From contig NZ_KB898353.1 of NCBI RefSeq assembly GCF_000377565.1, forward strand, positions 124,001 through 188,000: a DNA stretch of 64,000 nt, read 5' to 3'. The translations under genes were made by a program, and so were the position numbers. Under the pieces are notes generated by a model. It saw only the letters and a list, made by a program, of their open reading frames with translations. It did not search any database and had not been told where the DNA came from. Below, piece after piece: positions 1-8,195 of this stretch; position 1 is the first letter of the stretch, and the number at the start of each line of letters is the position of its first letter. The stretch is from Rhizobium sp. 2MFCol3.1. GTDB taxonomy: Bacteria; Pseudomonadota; Alphaproteobacteria; Rhizobiales; Rhizobiaceae.

Positions 1-1521
1 CAGCGGCTTTCAACGCAGCTTGACGAGACGATCATTGCCCTGTCGCCCAAGTTTGGCGCCAACAACAAGGCAATGGCCGATCTACTGGAACAGGGCGGGA
101 GCGCGCTCTCGGCCTCGGTCTCCGCGACTATCTTCTACACCATCGTCGGCCTTAGCCTTGGCGTTATCGCCGCAATCGCTTTCGCGATGGTCATCGCACA
201 GAAGGGCGTGACCGCGCCGATGGCGAAGCTTCGTCAGCGCATGGAAACGCTGGCCTCCGGTGACACCGGTGAGGAAATCCATGGCCTCGACCGCCGCGAC
301 GAAATCGGTCAGATGGCTGCCGCCGTTGCCGTGTTCCGGACCAATGCGATCGACCGCATGCGTATCGAACAGCAGGCCGAGGCCAACCGCTCGATGAGCG
401 AAAGCGAGCGCCTCGAGCGCGAAGCCGAGAAGGCCAACGAAGCCGCCAACCTGCATCGGGCCGTCAAGGCTCTTGGCGGTGCGCTGGGCGATCTCGCCAA
501 TGGCGACCTGAACTGCCAGATCGACACGCCGTTCACCGGCGACCTTGACACGCTTCGTCAGGACTTTAACGCCGCGATCGCCAAACTGCACAATGCGCTG
601 CAGGCCGTTGGCGCCAACGCGAGCGCCATCAGCGCCGGCTCGAGCCAGATTCGCGCCTCCGCCGACGACCTCTCCAAGCGCACCGAGCAGCAAGCGGCTT
701 CCGTCGAAGAGACCGCAGCGGCGCTGGAAGAGATTACCACGACCGTCAAGGATGCCGCCGGCCGCGCAAGCGACGCCAGCCAGCTGGTCGCCAAGACGCG
801 CGAAGCCGCCGAACGCTCCGGCGAGGTCGTTCGCAACGCCGTCACCGCGATGCACCTGATCGAGCAGTCCTCGAACGAGATCAGCAACATCATCGGCGTG
901 ATCGATGATATCGCGTTCCAGACCAACCTTCTGGCTCTCAACGCCGGCGTCGAAGCCGCCCGCGCGGGCGATGCGGGCAAGGGCTTTGCCGTCGTCGCTC
1001 AGGAGGTGCGCGAACTGGCACAGCGCTCGGCGCGCGCCGCCAAGGAGATCAAGGCTCTGATCACCGCCTCGGGTTCGCAGGTCGAGTCCGGCGTGGAGCT
1101 GGTCGGCGAAGCCGGCAAGGCTCTCGATGCGATCGTCGCCGAAGTGCAGGAGATCAATCGCCATGTTCACGCGATCGCCGAAGCCTCGCGCGAGCAGTCG
1201 CTTGGCCTGCAGGAGATCAACACGGCCGTGAACACCATGGACGAAGGCACGCAGAAGAATGCCGCCATGGTCGAGGAAACGACCGCGGCCAGCCACAGCC
1301 TAGCGCATGAAGCCATGGCGCTGGCGCAGCTGATGTCCCAGTTCAAGCTGGACGGCGCTGCCGTTGCCAACCAGGGGCGCCCGAGCTTCGCCAAGCCTGC
1401 GGCGACAACTGCCAGCCACGGCCCCGTCGCCTCGCCGGCACGGCAGCTGGGCCAGAAGTTGACCAATGCGTTTCGCGGAAACGCCGCGCTCAAGCAAGAG
1501 CCGGAATGGTCGGAATTCTGA
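1..1521 (+). CDS. Methyl-accepting chemotaxis protein, 5' end outside window
   Basis: The frame is open from base 1, so the periplasmic sensor part and the true start lie upstream; about 506 residues are visible. A membrane segment lies near residues 43-66, followed by a HAMP region with the DRRDEIGQM motif, a second HAMP-like stretch (GDLNCQIDTPFTGDLDTLRQ), and the long cytoplasmic signalling helices. The hairpin tip (IDDIAFQTNLLALNAGVEAARAG, in part) near residue 300 is the conserved CheA/CheW contact. The protein ends EWSEF, which fits the xWxxF tether used by CheR/CheB on some receptors. The ligand cannot be inferred because the sensor domain is missing. A rho-independent terminator follows, so this is the last gene of its unit. 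Confidence 0.95.
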   Translation, partial: QRLSTQLDETIIALSPKFGANNKAMADLLEQGGSALSASVSATIFYTIVGLSLGVIAAIAFAMVIAQKGVTAPMAKLRQRMETLASGDTGEEIHGLDRRDEIGQMAAAVAVFRTNAIDRMRIEQQAEANRSMSESERLEREAEKANEAANLHRAVKALGGALGDLANGDLNCQIDTPFTGDLDTLRQDFNAAIAKLHNALQAVGANASAISAGSSQIRASADDLSKRTEQQAASVEETAAALEEITTTVKDAAGRASDASQLVAKTREAAERSGEVVRNAVTAMHLIEQSSNEISNIIGVIDDIAFQTNLLALNAGVEAARAGDAGKGFAVVAQEVRELAQRSARAAKEIKALITASGSQVESGVELVGEAGKALDAIVAEVQEINRHVHAIAEASREQSLGLQEINTAVNTMDEGTQKNAAMVEETTAASHSLAHEAMALAQLMSQFKLDGAAVANQGRPSFAKPAATTASHGPVASPARQLGQKLTNAFRGNAALKQEPEWSEF

Positions 1522-1537
1522 GCTAGGTCACTTAGGA

Positions 1538-1566
1538 AACGGAGCCCAGAAGGCTCCGTTTTTATT
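1538..1566 (+). terminator. Rho-independent terminator of the chemoreceptor gene
   Basis: A perfect 9-bp stem (AACGGAGCC at 1538-1546, GGCTCCGTT at 1552-1560) with a 5-nt loop runs into a T-rich tract, 16 bases after the receptor stop codon. Confidence 0.85.
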
Positions 1567-1600
1567 TGGGCGCAACGCACGGCCATTGATCGCCACAAAC

Positions 1601-1632
1601 AAAAAAGCCGCCGCCAATGTGGCGACGGCTTT
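1601..1632 (-). terminator. Terminator of the small minus-strand gene
   Basis: AAAGCCG-C-CGCCA (1604-1616) pairs with TGGCG-A-CGGCTTT (1620-1632) with one internal mismatch. Read on the minus strand, the stem is followed by a run of T. It lies just downstream of the 69-residue gene ending at 1657. Confidence 0.7.
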
Positions 1633-1656
1633 CGGGGGGCAGGGAAGCCCAAGGCG

Positions 1657-1866
1657 TTAGCAATAGCTGCAGACAGCAGCCGGATTGCTCTTGATGACGT
1701 CGATAAATTTCTTGACCGGATTGGCGCGCTGTTCGCGCTTCACCGCCGCAGTCTCCAGGAGCCGCTTGAAATCTTCAAGCTTCACGCCATCGGCGCGCAT
1801 CACCATGGCGATCAGGGGGTCGCGAAGGGCTTCGGATATCGTCAGGTCGTCTCTGGTCTTTCTCAT
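1657..1866 (-). CDS. Small conserved-type hypothetical protein, 69 aa
   Basis: A 69-residue basic, helical protein (MRKTRDDLTISEALRDPLI...) ending in CSYC. The ATG is preceded by a strong AAAGGAGG ribosome-binding site and the gene is followed by its own terminator, so expression is likely. The DPLIAMVMRADGV stretch resembles short uncharacterised proteins seen in rhizobia, but I do not recognise a functional family. The two C-terminal cysteines could bind metal or form a disulfide; this is speculative. Confidence 0.75.
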   Translation of the reverse strand: MRKTRDDLTISEALRDPLIAMVMRADGVKLEDFKRLLETAAVKREQRANPVKKFIDVIKSNPAAVCSYC

Positions 1867-1953
1867 GGCTCAGTCCTCCTTTCGTGGGCGGTCGCCCGTG
1901 TTCCACTTCGGCCGCGTTGCCCTCTCGGCAATTGACTTCCGCGAAAAGTGGTG

Positions 1954-1990
1954 TTACCGGTAAGTAACAATGCATTTGTTACCGATCGGT
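1954..1990. promoter_or_regulatory. Overlapping palindromes, probable TetR operator array
   Basis: Three inverted repeats are packed just upstream of the TetR-family gene: TTACCGGTAA (1954-1963), GTAACAA-TGCAT-TTGTTAC (1964-1982) and ACCGATCGGT (1981-1990). The last has the TNACCGNNCGGTNA pattern common in TetR/AcrR operators. Their position, ending 7 bases before the start codon, fits autorepression. Confidence 0.6.
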
Positions 1991-1997
1991 CACATGG

Positions 1998-2621
1998 ATG
2001 TCAAGGACATTGTCCGCAGAAAAATCAAAAACTTCGACAGCTCTTCTGCCTGCAGGAACCGATGAAAAGATCCCTCCCCGGGAACGTATCGTCTCGACCG
2101 CGGCAGAGCTTTTCCGTGAGCACGGGATCCGTGGCATCGGCGTCGATGCCATCGCCGAAGGCGCTCTCACCAACAAGATGACGCTCTACCGGCACTTCGG
2201 ATCGAAGGACGAGCTGGTGTGCGAAACGCTGCGCCGCGCCTCCGAAAAGGCCGAGGCGATCTGGCGTGAACTGGAAGCCACGCACCCCGACGATGCCCGC
2301 GCTCAGCTGCTTGCCTGGATCGAGCTCAGGACGCAGAGCCTTTGCGGCGATCAGGTCGGCTGCGATCTGGCAAACGCCGCGATCGAGCTCAAGGGCGAAG
2401 GCCACCCGGCCTATAGCGTCATCGAACGCCACAAGGCGGAGCAACGCGACAGGCTCGAGGCGCTCTGTCTCGCCGCCGGCGCGCGTGAACCGCAGCTGCT
2501 GGCAGACACGCTGACCCTGCTTCTGGAAGGCGCCCGCGTCACCCGTCAGTCAATGGGCAAGGACAACTGTTGCGGCCACTTTTCCAAGGCGTGCAACGCC
2601 GCTGTCGCGGCGTTTGCCTGA
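1998..2621 (+). CDS. TetR/AcrR-family transcriptional regulator
   Basis: This 207-residue protein has a typical N-terminal TetR helix-turn-helix at about residues 30-75 (RERIVSTAAELFREHGIRGIG, then a turn, then TLYRHFGSKDELV). The C-terminal ligand-binding part (residues 85-205) contains CGDQVGCDLANAAIELKGEGHPAY, a pattern seen in a TetR subgroup that includes regulators of efflux or redox genes. The start ATG lies right after an array of palindromes that are probable operator sites. The neighbours are unrelated small genes, so the regulated target other than itself is not visible here. The ligand is unknown. Confidence 0.92.
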   Translation: MSRTLSAEKSKTSTALLPAGTDEKIPPRERIVSTAAELFREHGIRGIGVDAIAEGALTNKMTLYRHFGSKDELVCETLRRASEKAEAIWRELEATHPDDARAQLLAWIELRTQSLCGDQVGCDLANAAIELKGEGHPAYSVIERHKAEQRDRLEALCLAAGAREPQLLADTLTLLLEGARVTRQSMGKDNCCGHFSKACNAAVAAFA

Positions 2622-2699
2622 GCGCCAGTCCCTAAGCTTGGAACTTTCGTGAGGGAAACTCGTTTTCAACCAGATGTGGAAACACGGTTGAGCGAGAAG

Positions 2700-2888
2700 A
2701 TGAACTACATTTATCTCCATCGCCTGTATGCCAAACGGGCGGAGCTTGAGTCCAAGCTTGAACTCTACGACGCGCGCGATTGCTTCGGTGACGAGGATGT
2801 CAACGACGGCACTGATCGTGAGTTGCGTTCTCGGATCGAGGAAATCTCGGCGGAGATCGATACGCTCGAACATTCCCGCGTTGGCTAA
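2700..2888 (+). CDS. Small coiled-coil-like hypothetical protein
   Basis: From the ATG at 2700 this encodes 62 residues (MNYIYLHRLYAKRAELESKL...) with heptad-like Leu/Ile spacing and many charged residues, so a short coiled coil is likely. An in-frame GTG at 2649 would add 17 residues; neither start has a strong ribosome-binding site, and the ATG was preferred because the helical core begins there. I do not recognise a family. It lies 78 bases after the TetR gene on the same strand and could be co-transcribed. Confidence 0.55.
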   Translation: MNYIYLHRLYAKRAELESKLELYDARDCFGDEDVNDGTDRELRSRIEEISAEIDTLEHSRVG

Positions 2889-2897
2889 AGTTGCCCG

Positions 2898-3335
2898 CTA
2901 GCGGCCAGCATCCAGCAATTCGATCGTGCGATGATCGAACGCTCCGTCGTAGAAATGATCGATCACCCGATGGAAAGGCGATCCATGGTCGCTGACCGCC
3001 GCAAAAAGCGTCATCGACGATCGCAGCTTATGATCATCGGGAGAGCCGAAGACCTCATGCGCGGATTTTCCATCGATCGATAATACGGCTTCGACGCAGC
3101 GCAAAAGGCGGGCGCCGAGAATGGGATCGGCCAGATAGGCCGAAGCCTCGCCGGCCGAGCGAATGGCATATTTCTCCGCCATTGACGACGTGCCGAGACC
3201 TGCCATCTGCGGAAAGATGAACCACATCCAGTGCGAGTGCTTGCGGCCATTCCTGAGCTCTGCAAGCGCGCGATCGTAGACTCCGTTTTGAGCTTCGATA
3301 AAGCGATCGAGATCGTAGTCGATATCACCGGACAT
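2898..3335 (-). CDS. DUF1810-family protein
   Basis: The 145-residue sequence matches the DUF1810 family, with the hallmark HSHWMWFIFPQMAGLG near residues 33-48, then SSMAEKYAI and the conserved SPDDHKLRSSMTLFA near residues 99-113. Length is normal for the family. The family is usually annotated as calpastatin-like, but no biochemical role is established to my knowledge. It is convergent with the small gene at 2700-2888 and no operon partner is evident. Confidence 0.9.
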   Translation of the reverse strand: MSGDIDYDLDRFIEAQNGVYDRALAELRNGRKHSHWMWFIFPQMAGLGTSSMAEKYAIRSAGEASAYLADPILGARLLRCVEAVLSIDGKSAHEVFGSPDDHKLRSSMTLFAAVSDHGSPFHRVIDHFYDGAFDHRTIELLDAGR

Positions 3336-3411
3336 GATGCCCTCCCCCGACTAGAACTATGTCACGATCGCTGTTTCTCCAGTTTAAGCCGGAAGAACTC
3401 AGGACAAGTCC

Positions 3412-3723
3412 TCAGCAGGACTTGTCTGGATACGGGCTATGCTCCCGGCAATAATCCAGCGACGGGCCGGAATCCGAGATCGCTCCTACAGGGGCGAGAT
3501 CGACAGCCGATGCCGTCGAGGTGTTCATATGCGCGACATACCCCGCCGCGCCAAGAACCAGCAGGGCTCCAACGATCATAAACCGCTCCGACACCGATGG
3601 CCGGCTGGTTGCCTTGATGTGTTCCACGTATTCGCGCTCGCCCATACCGTCCAACTCTTCGTCCGTTGCATGATGATGGACCGTGTCGCCGCGAGGGGCG
3701 CTCCAGCTGTCTACATCTCTCAT
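3412..3723 (-). CDS. Small single-pass membrane protein, hypothetical
   Basis: The 103-residue product has a hydrophilic N-terminal half (about residues 1-45, with HHHATDEELDGMGEREYVEHI), one transmembrane segment at about residues 48-65 (FMIVGALLVLGAAGYVA), and a short outer tail with two cysteines (CREHSPYPDKSC). A good AGGAGC ribosome-binding site precedes the ATG. I do not recognise the family. The topology suggests an inner-membrane protein with its N-terminus in the cytoplasm. Confidence 0.65.
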   Translation of the reverse strand: MRDVDSWSAPRGDTVHHHATDEELDGMGEREYVEHIKATSRPSVSERFMIVGALLVLGAAGYVAHMNTSTASAVDLAPVGAISDSGPSLDYCREHSPYPDKSC

Positions 3724-3946
3724 TGTCTTGCTCCTGAAATCCGCGCGAGGTGCCTACAACATCCCTCGACCCGTGGCGTCTTTCGCGCATTCCCGATATG
3801 TGGTGGCAACCGCCACGGTTGAAGGCCGGATACGCAAACTCAGTGTTCATAAAATCGAACCAATCGGTTTGATCTGGCTTCAAGGGCTTGGCACTTCGAG
3901 GAAATTCGGCTTAGGTCGGGTATTCATCCAGACCACGGACACTGAC

Positions 3947-5320
3947 ATGACGAAATCATTTGGTGCGATGTCGATCGCGCAACTTTCCGTTCTCATTCAG
4001 AATGGCGCCGCCGATCCGGTCGAGGTCACCGAGGCGGTGCTTGAAGGCATCAAGGCGCACACCGATCAATCGATCTTCACTGAACTGCTGGCCGACCGCG
4101 CGCTTGAAGAGGCCAAAGCGTCCTCGGCGCGGCTGAAAGCTGGCCGGTCGCGCGGATTGCTCGAAGGCATTCCCGTTGCCTGGAAAGACCTGTTCGACAT
4201 CCAGGGGCGCGCGACGACCGCCGGCTCCAAGGTTCTGCGGGACGCCCCCGTGGCCGAAGACGACGCTGCTGTCGTGACCGCGCTCGCCCAGGCCGGCATG
4301 GTCGCCGTTGGCTGCACCAACATGAGCGAATTCGCTTTTTCCGGCCTCGGCATCAACCCGCATTACGGCACACCGCACAATCCGCGCGGCAAGGATGAGC
4401 CACGTATTCCCGGCGGCTCCTCCTCGGGCGCCGGTGCCGCGGTGGCCGCAGGTCTCGTCCCCGTGGCGATCGGCACCGACACGGGCGGATCGGTCCGCAT
4501 CCCCGCCGCCTTCAATGGCGTCGTCGGCTACAAGGCAACGCGCGGACGCTACGTAATGGGCGGCGTCTTCCCGCTGGCGAAAAGCCTGGATTCGCTCGGC
4601 CCCCTTTGCCGCACCGTTCAGGATGCGATCTGGATCGACGCTGCCATGCGCGGCCTGACCGCCGCTCCCACCATCACCCCGAGCTCGCTTCGGGAGCTGG
4701 ATGTGGTCATTCCTGATAATGTCGTGTTCGATGGTGCCGAGGCCGGCGTCGTCGCAGCCTTCGAGCAAAGCGTGGAGTGGCTGATCGCCGAAGGCGCGTC
4801 GGTGACCCGCGTCAACATCCCGGCCTTCGACGAAATTCTCGCCCTCATGGGCAAATACGGCAGCTTGGTGACCGCGGAAGCGTTCGCGCTTCATCGCGAA
4901 CGCCTCGCCGGGCCAGAGGCCGATCAAATGGACCACCGCGTCGTGCAACGCACCCGACTTGGCCAGACGATCACCATGCCCGACTACATCGCCATTCTCG
5001 AAGCGCGCGAGCGACTGATAGCGGAGGTCAACCGCATGGTTGGCGATAGCATTATCGCCTACCCGTCCGTCGCCCATGTCGCGCCACCGATCGCCGCCCT
5101 GGAAGCAAACGACGATCTTTTCTTCGCGACCAACGGCAAGACATTGCGCAACACCATGCTCGGCAATTTCCTCGACTGGTGCGGCGTGTCGATCCCCTGC
5201 GGGACCGGCGACGCGGATATGCCGGTCGGCCTGCTGCTTTCGGCAACCGCCGGCCGCGACGAAGCGCTGCTTGCCGCCAGCCTTTCGGCGGAAGCTGTGA
5301 TCACGGGAGATTCCGTTTGA
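3947..5320 (+). CDS. Amidase-signature family amidase
   Basis: This is a 457-residue amidase-signature hydrolase that should split a carboxamide to an acid and ammonia; the substrate is unknown. The Ser-cisSer-Lys triad is visible: Lys80 in AWKDLFD, cis-Ser158 in the GGSSSG loop and nucleophile Ser182 in DTGGSVRIPA. The frame stays open upstream to 3683, but that extension overlaps the opposite gene and has no family similarity, so the ATG at 3947 was chosen. It starts a plus-strand series with a TIM-barrel isomerase and an HpcH/HpaI aldolase, which suggests one catabolic pathway in which an amide is hydrolysed before isomerisation and aldol cleavage (inference). Confidence 0.92.
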   Translation: MTKSFGAMSIAQLSVLIQNGAADPVEVTEAVLEGIKAHTDQSIFTELLADRALEEAKASSARLKAGRSRGLLEGIPVAWKDLFDIQGRATTAGSKVLRDAPVAEDDAAVVTALAQAGMVAVGCTNMSEFAFSGLGINPHYGTPHNPRGKDEPRIPGGSSSGAGAAVAAGLVPVAIGTDTGGSVRIPAAFNGVVGYKATRGRYVMGGVFPLAKSLDSLGPLCRTVQDAIWIDAAMRGLTAAPTITPSSLRELDVVIPDNVVFDGAEAGVVAAFEQSVEWLIAEGASVTRVNIPAFDEILALMGKYGSLVTAEAFALHRERLAGPEADQMDHRVVQRTRLGQTITMPDYIAILEARERLIAEVNRMVGDSIIAYPSVAHVAPPIAALEANDDLFFATNGKTLRNTMLGNFLDWCGVSIPCGTGDADMPVGLLLSATAGRDEALLAASLSAEAVITGDSV

Positions 5321-5372
5321 AATTCCAAGGCGTTGCTGCCTAGATAAGGCGGGAACGAGGAGGAGGAATGGA

Positions 5373-6233
5373 ATGATCGAGAATATCGAGAACGGACGGT
5401 TCGCCGTCTCTACGTGGTCGCTGCACCGGGCGCTGGGTGCGGTTTATCCCTATAGCCCCGATCCGGCCAAGAGCGCCGCGCCGCAAGAGCCTTATGGCGC
5501 CGGCAGCGTCGAGCTGATCGACGTTCCGCGCCAACTTGCCGATCGCGGCATCCACAGGCTGGAGATCTGCTCCTTCCATCTGCCGAGCCTCGACGCGGAC
5601 TATCTGCGCCGGCTGCGCGCAGCCCTCGATCAATCCGGCGTCCTGCTCCAGACCTTGCTGGTCGAGGATGGCGACCCGAGCAACCCCGAGACGGCCGAGC
5701 GCGATGTCCGCTGGATCGCCGGCTGGATCGAGATCGCAACCGCGCTTGGCGCGAGAAACATGCGCGTCATCGCGGGAAAGCAGCAGCCGAGCGACGAGAA
5801 CCTCGCCCGCTCATCAGGACATCTCTCATGGCTGGCGGAGCAGGCCGAGGAGAGCGGCATTCGTGTTGTCACCGAAAACTGGTTCGATCTCCTGCCGTCG
5901 CCCAAAGAAACCAACTGGCTGCTTGACGATCTCGCCGGAAAGGTCGGCCTCAACGGCGATCTCGGCAATTGGTCGGCGCCGGACAAATATGCCGGCCTTT
6001 CGGATATCATGCGCCGCGCCGAAATCTGCCACGCAAAGGCCAACTATACTGCATCCGGGATGGATGCCGAGGACTACGGCAAGTGCCTGGAAGCCTGCCG
6101 ACAGGCCGGATATGCCGGTCCCTACACACTGATCTACGATTCGCCGTTCTTCGCCGACGAATGGGACGGCATCCTTCTTCAGAAGGGCTTTATCGAACAA
6201 TTCCATCAAGATGAGCAGCGCGCCACGGGCTGA
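5373..6233 (+). CDS. Sugar phosphate isomerase/epimerase-type TIM-barrel protein
   Basis: This 286-residue protein has the xylose-isomerase-like (AP endonuclease family 2) TIM-barrel fold. The metal-site pattern is visible as LEICSFH in an early strand, VTENW near residue 168, NGDLGNW near 194 and CHAKANY near 218. A strong AGGAGG site precedes the ATG. Members isomerise or epimerise sugars and related hydroxy-acids; the exact substrate cannot be read. It follows the amidase by 52 bases and precedes the aldolase by 19 bases, so the three are probably co-transcribed. Confidence 0.88.
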   Translation: MIENIENGRFAVSTWSLHRALGAVYPYSPDPAKSAAPQEPYGAGSVELIDVPRQLADRGIHRLEICSFHLPSLDADYLRRLRAALDQSGVLLQTLLVEDGDPSNPETAERDVRWIAGWIEIATALGARNMRVIAGKQQPSDENLARSSGHLSWLAEQAEESGIRVVTENWFDLLPSPKETNWLLDDLAGKVGLNGDLGNWSAPDKYAGLSDIMRRAEICHAKANYTASGMDAEDYGKCLEACRQAGYAGPYTLIYDSPFFADEWDGILLQKGFIEQFHQDEQRATG

Positions 6234-6252
6234 GCTGCGGAAGGAGACTGGC

Positions 6253-7050
6253 ATGCCTGGTTCAACTGCGATCAACGACTTTTCGAAACGCCTCAGGTCC
6301 GGCGAAAGCGGTGGCCTGATTTCGGCCTGGATCGGCATACCCGATCCGCTCTTCGTCAATCATCTCTCGCAGGAAGCCTTCGATGCCGTCGTGCTCGATA
6401 TGCAGCACGGCGTCTGGGACATGGTGTCGGCCGCAAACGGCATTGGGCAGGGCAGGCTCGCCGGCAAGCCGGTGATGGCGCGTATTCCCGTCGGCGATTT
6501 CTCGACGGCCTCGCGGCTGCTCGATGCCGGTGCCTCGGGGATCATCGCGCCGATGATCAATGCGGTTGCGGATGCGCATGCCTTCGTCAAGGCGACCAAG
6601 TATCCGCCGCTCGGCGAGCGCAGCTGGGGACCGACGCTGGCGATGAACCATACCGGCCTCGCCGCCACGACCTACCTGGCGACGGCAAATATGGAAACCG
6701 TCGCGATCGCGATGATCGAGACCCGGGCAGCGCTCGATGCCGCTGATGACATTCTCGGCGTTGACGGCATCGACGGCGTCTTTATCGGCCCATCGGACCT
6801 TTCCATCGCGCTCTCGAACGGCGCGCAGCTGGCGCCCGATACGACGGAGATGGATGTCGTGCTGAAGCAGCTGCTCGACCGCTGCCGCGCGCATGGCAAG
6901 TTCGCATGCATCTTCGGCAGCAACGGCGAGCGCGCCGGGCAACTGCTGAAGATGGGCTTCGACCTGGTTATTGCAGGCGCGGACACGCAGCAGCTTCGCG
7001 CCGGCGCCGCAAGTGCCATCGCCGCAGCGCGTAAAGGCCAGGCTGGCTGA
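6253..7050 (+). CDS. HpcH/HpaI-family class II aldolase
   Basis: This is a 265-residue member of the HpcH/HpaI aldolase/citrate-lyase family, which carries out metal-dependent retro-aldol cleavage of 2-keto-hydroxy acids to pyruvate and an aldehyde. The motifs are FDAVVLDMQHGVWD near residue 40, MIETRAALDAADDI with the metal-binding Glu near residue 156, and GVFIGPSDLSIALS near residue 175. The ATG at 6253 is preceded by AAGGAG at ideal spacing; an upstream in-frame start at 6211 would overlap the previous gene. The neighbours suggest it is the last step of a short catabolic route. Confidence 0.92.
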   Translation: MPGSTAINDFSKRLRSGESGGLISAWIGIPDPLFVNHLSQEAFDAVVLDMQHGVWDMVSAANGIGQGRLAGKPVMARIPVGDFSTASRLLDAGASGIIAPMINAVADAHAFVKATKYPPLGERSWGPTLAMNHTGLAATTYLATANMETVAIAMIETRAALDAADDILGVDGIDGVFIGPSDLSIALSNGAQLAPDTTEMDVVLKQLLDRCRAHGKFACIFGSNGERAGQLLKMGFDLVIAGADTQQLRAGAASAIAAARKGQAG

Positions 7051-7051
7051 T

Positions 7052-7726
7052 CTATTTCTTCTGTGCCAGCCAGATGACGTGGCGCGCGCCGCCACGTTTT
7101 CCGTTGGCGCGCGAATTGACGGCCTCGACCGCAAAGCCACTGTCGCGCACCCGGCGCGTGAAGCTGGCGTCGGGGCCGGATGACCACACGGCCAGCACGC
7201 CACCGGGACGCAGGGCCTCGCGTGCCGCCTTCAGCCCGGCGAAGTCGTAGAGCCCATCGTTCGATTGACGGGTCAGTCCATCCGGCCCGTTGTCGACATC
7301 AAGCAGAATGGCGTCGAATTTTGCCCGGCTCGAACGAATGAGTTCGGACACATCCCCCTGGTGAATGCCGACGCGGGGGTCATCGAGGCATCCCTTGAAC
7401 ACCTCGGCCATCGGCCCCCTCGCCCAGCTGACGACGGCGGGCACCAGTTCGGCGACGATGACGGATGCATCCTTGGGTACGACGGCGAGTGCTGCGCGCA
7501 GCGTGAATCCCATGCCGAGGCCGCCGATCAGGATGCTCGGACGCGGCCGGCCCTTGAGCTTGTCGTAGGAGAGCGTCGCGAGCGCCTCTTCGGAACCAGA
7601 GAGGCGGCTGTTCATCAGCTCGTTCGATCCGAGCATGATGGAGAATTCGCTGCCGCGCTGCTTCAGGCGCAACTCGCCGGCCTCGCCGGGAATTTGAGCG
7701 GAATCGAGCTGGATCCAGGGCAGCAT
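7052..7726 (-). CDS. Spermidine-synthase-like methyltransferase-fold protein
   Basis: The 224-residue protein has the Rossmann-type fold of spermidine synthases and SAM methyltransferases. Glycine-rich motif I is SILIGGLGMGFTLRAAL near residues 65-81, an acidic strand end follows in VIVAELVPAVVSWA, and LLDVDNGPDGL near residue 141 fits the aminopropyltransferase DxDNGP region. It is shorter than classical SpeE (about 280), and similar proteins are annotated only as spermidine synthase-like. It is convergent with the aldolase gene with a 1-base gap. True polyamine synthesis is uncertain. Confidence 0.8.
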   Translation of the reverse strand: MLPWIQLDSAQIPGEAGELRLKQRGSEFSIMLGSNELMNSRLSGSEEALATLSYDKLKGRPRPSILIGGLGMGFTLRAALAVVPKDASVIVAELVPAVVSWARGPMAEVFKGCLDDPRVGIHQGDVSELIRSSRAKFDAILLDVDNGPDGLTRQSNDGLYDFAGLKAAREALRPGGVLAVWSSGPDASFTRRVRDSGFAVEAVNSRANGKRGGARHVIWLAQKK

Positions 7727-7817
7727 GTCTTAGGCCTCGCGTTGAGACGCCCCACTAGCACAAAAGATCGCGCCGATGAAACGCAAACACGAGGCTGAAA
7801 GCCAGGCATCGATCGGA

Positions 7818-8105
7818 TCACTGTCCGTTGATGCAGGCCGGATTGGTGGACTTGCGGTTGGCCGCATTGCGCTGATTGGGCGGGCAGCGTGTCCACTGGA
7901 CCGGGGCGGTGCCTGCGGTGCTTCCCGTCTCAAGTGAATCGAGCGGAATGGAAAGGCCGCTCGATTGTTCATCCTGCGGGCCGGTTCCGAGTGGAGGCGA
8001 GCCATCAAACCGACCGCTGCTGTCCGTGCCCATGTTCATCTGCGCGAATGCACTGCCGGCAAAGCCCATGATGACGATTGAGGTGACTGCGAGAAGCTTG
8101 CGCAT
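7818..8105 (-). CDS. Small secreted hypothetical protein
   Basis: The 95-residue product begins with a clear signal peptide (MRKLLAVTSIVIMGFAGSAFA, in part), with likely cleavage after AFA near residue 21. The mature part is Ser/Gly/Pro-rich and low-complexity with two cysteines near the C-terminus (CPPNQRNAANRKSTNPAC). AAGGAG precedes the ATG. It is probably a periplasmic protein; the family is unknown to me. Confidence 0.65.
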   Translation of the reverse strand: MRKLLAVTSIVIMGFAGSAFAQMNMGTDSSGRFDGSPPLGTGPQDEQSSGLSIPLDSLETGSTAGTAPVQWTRCPPNQRNAANRKSTNPACINGQ

Positions 8106-8195
8106 GCTGGAAACTCCTTCACGTTGAATACCATGAAGAAATAGCGCGCGGCCGGTAATGTTCCAACCGCGTGCTACTACCTATTTTGCGCGAGC

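Noticed and set aside
3683..3946. N-terminal extension of the amidase
   Set aside because: The added 88 residues do not resemble amidases and overlap the opposite membrane-protein gene; the ATG at 3947 fits the family.
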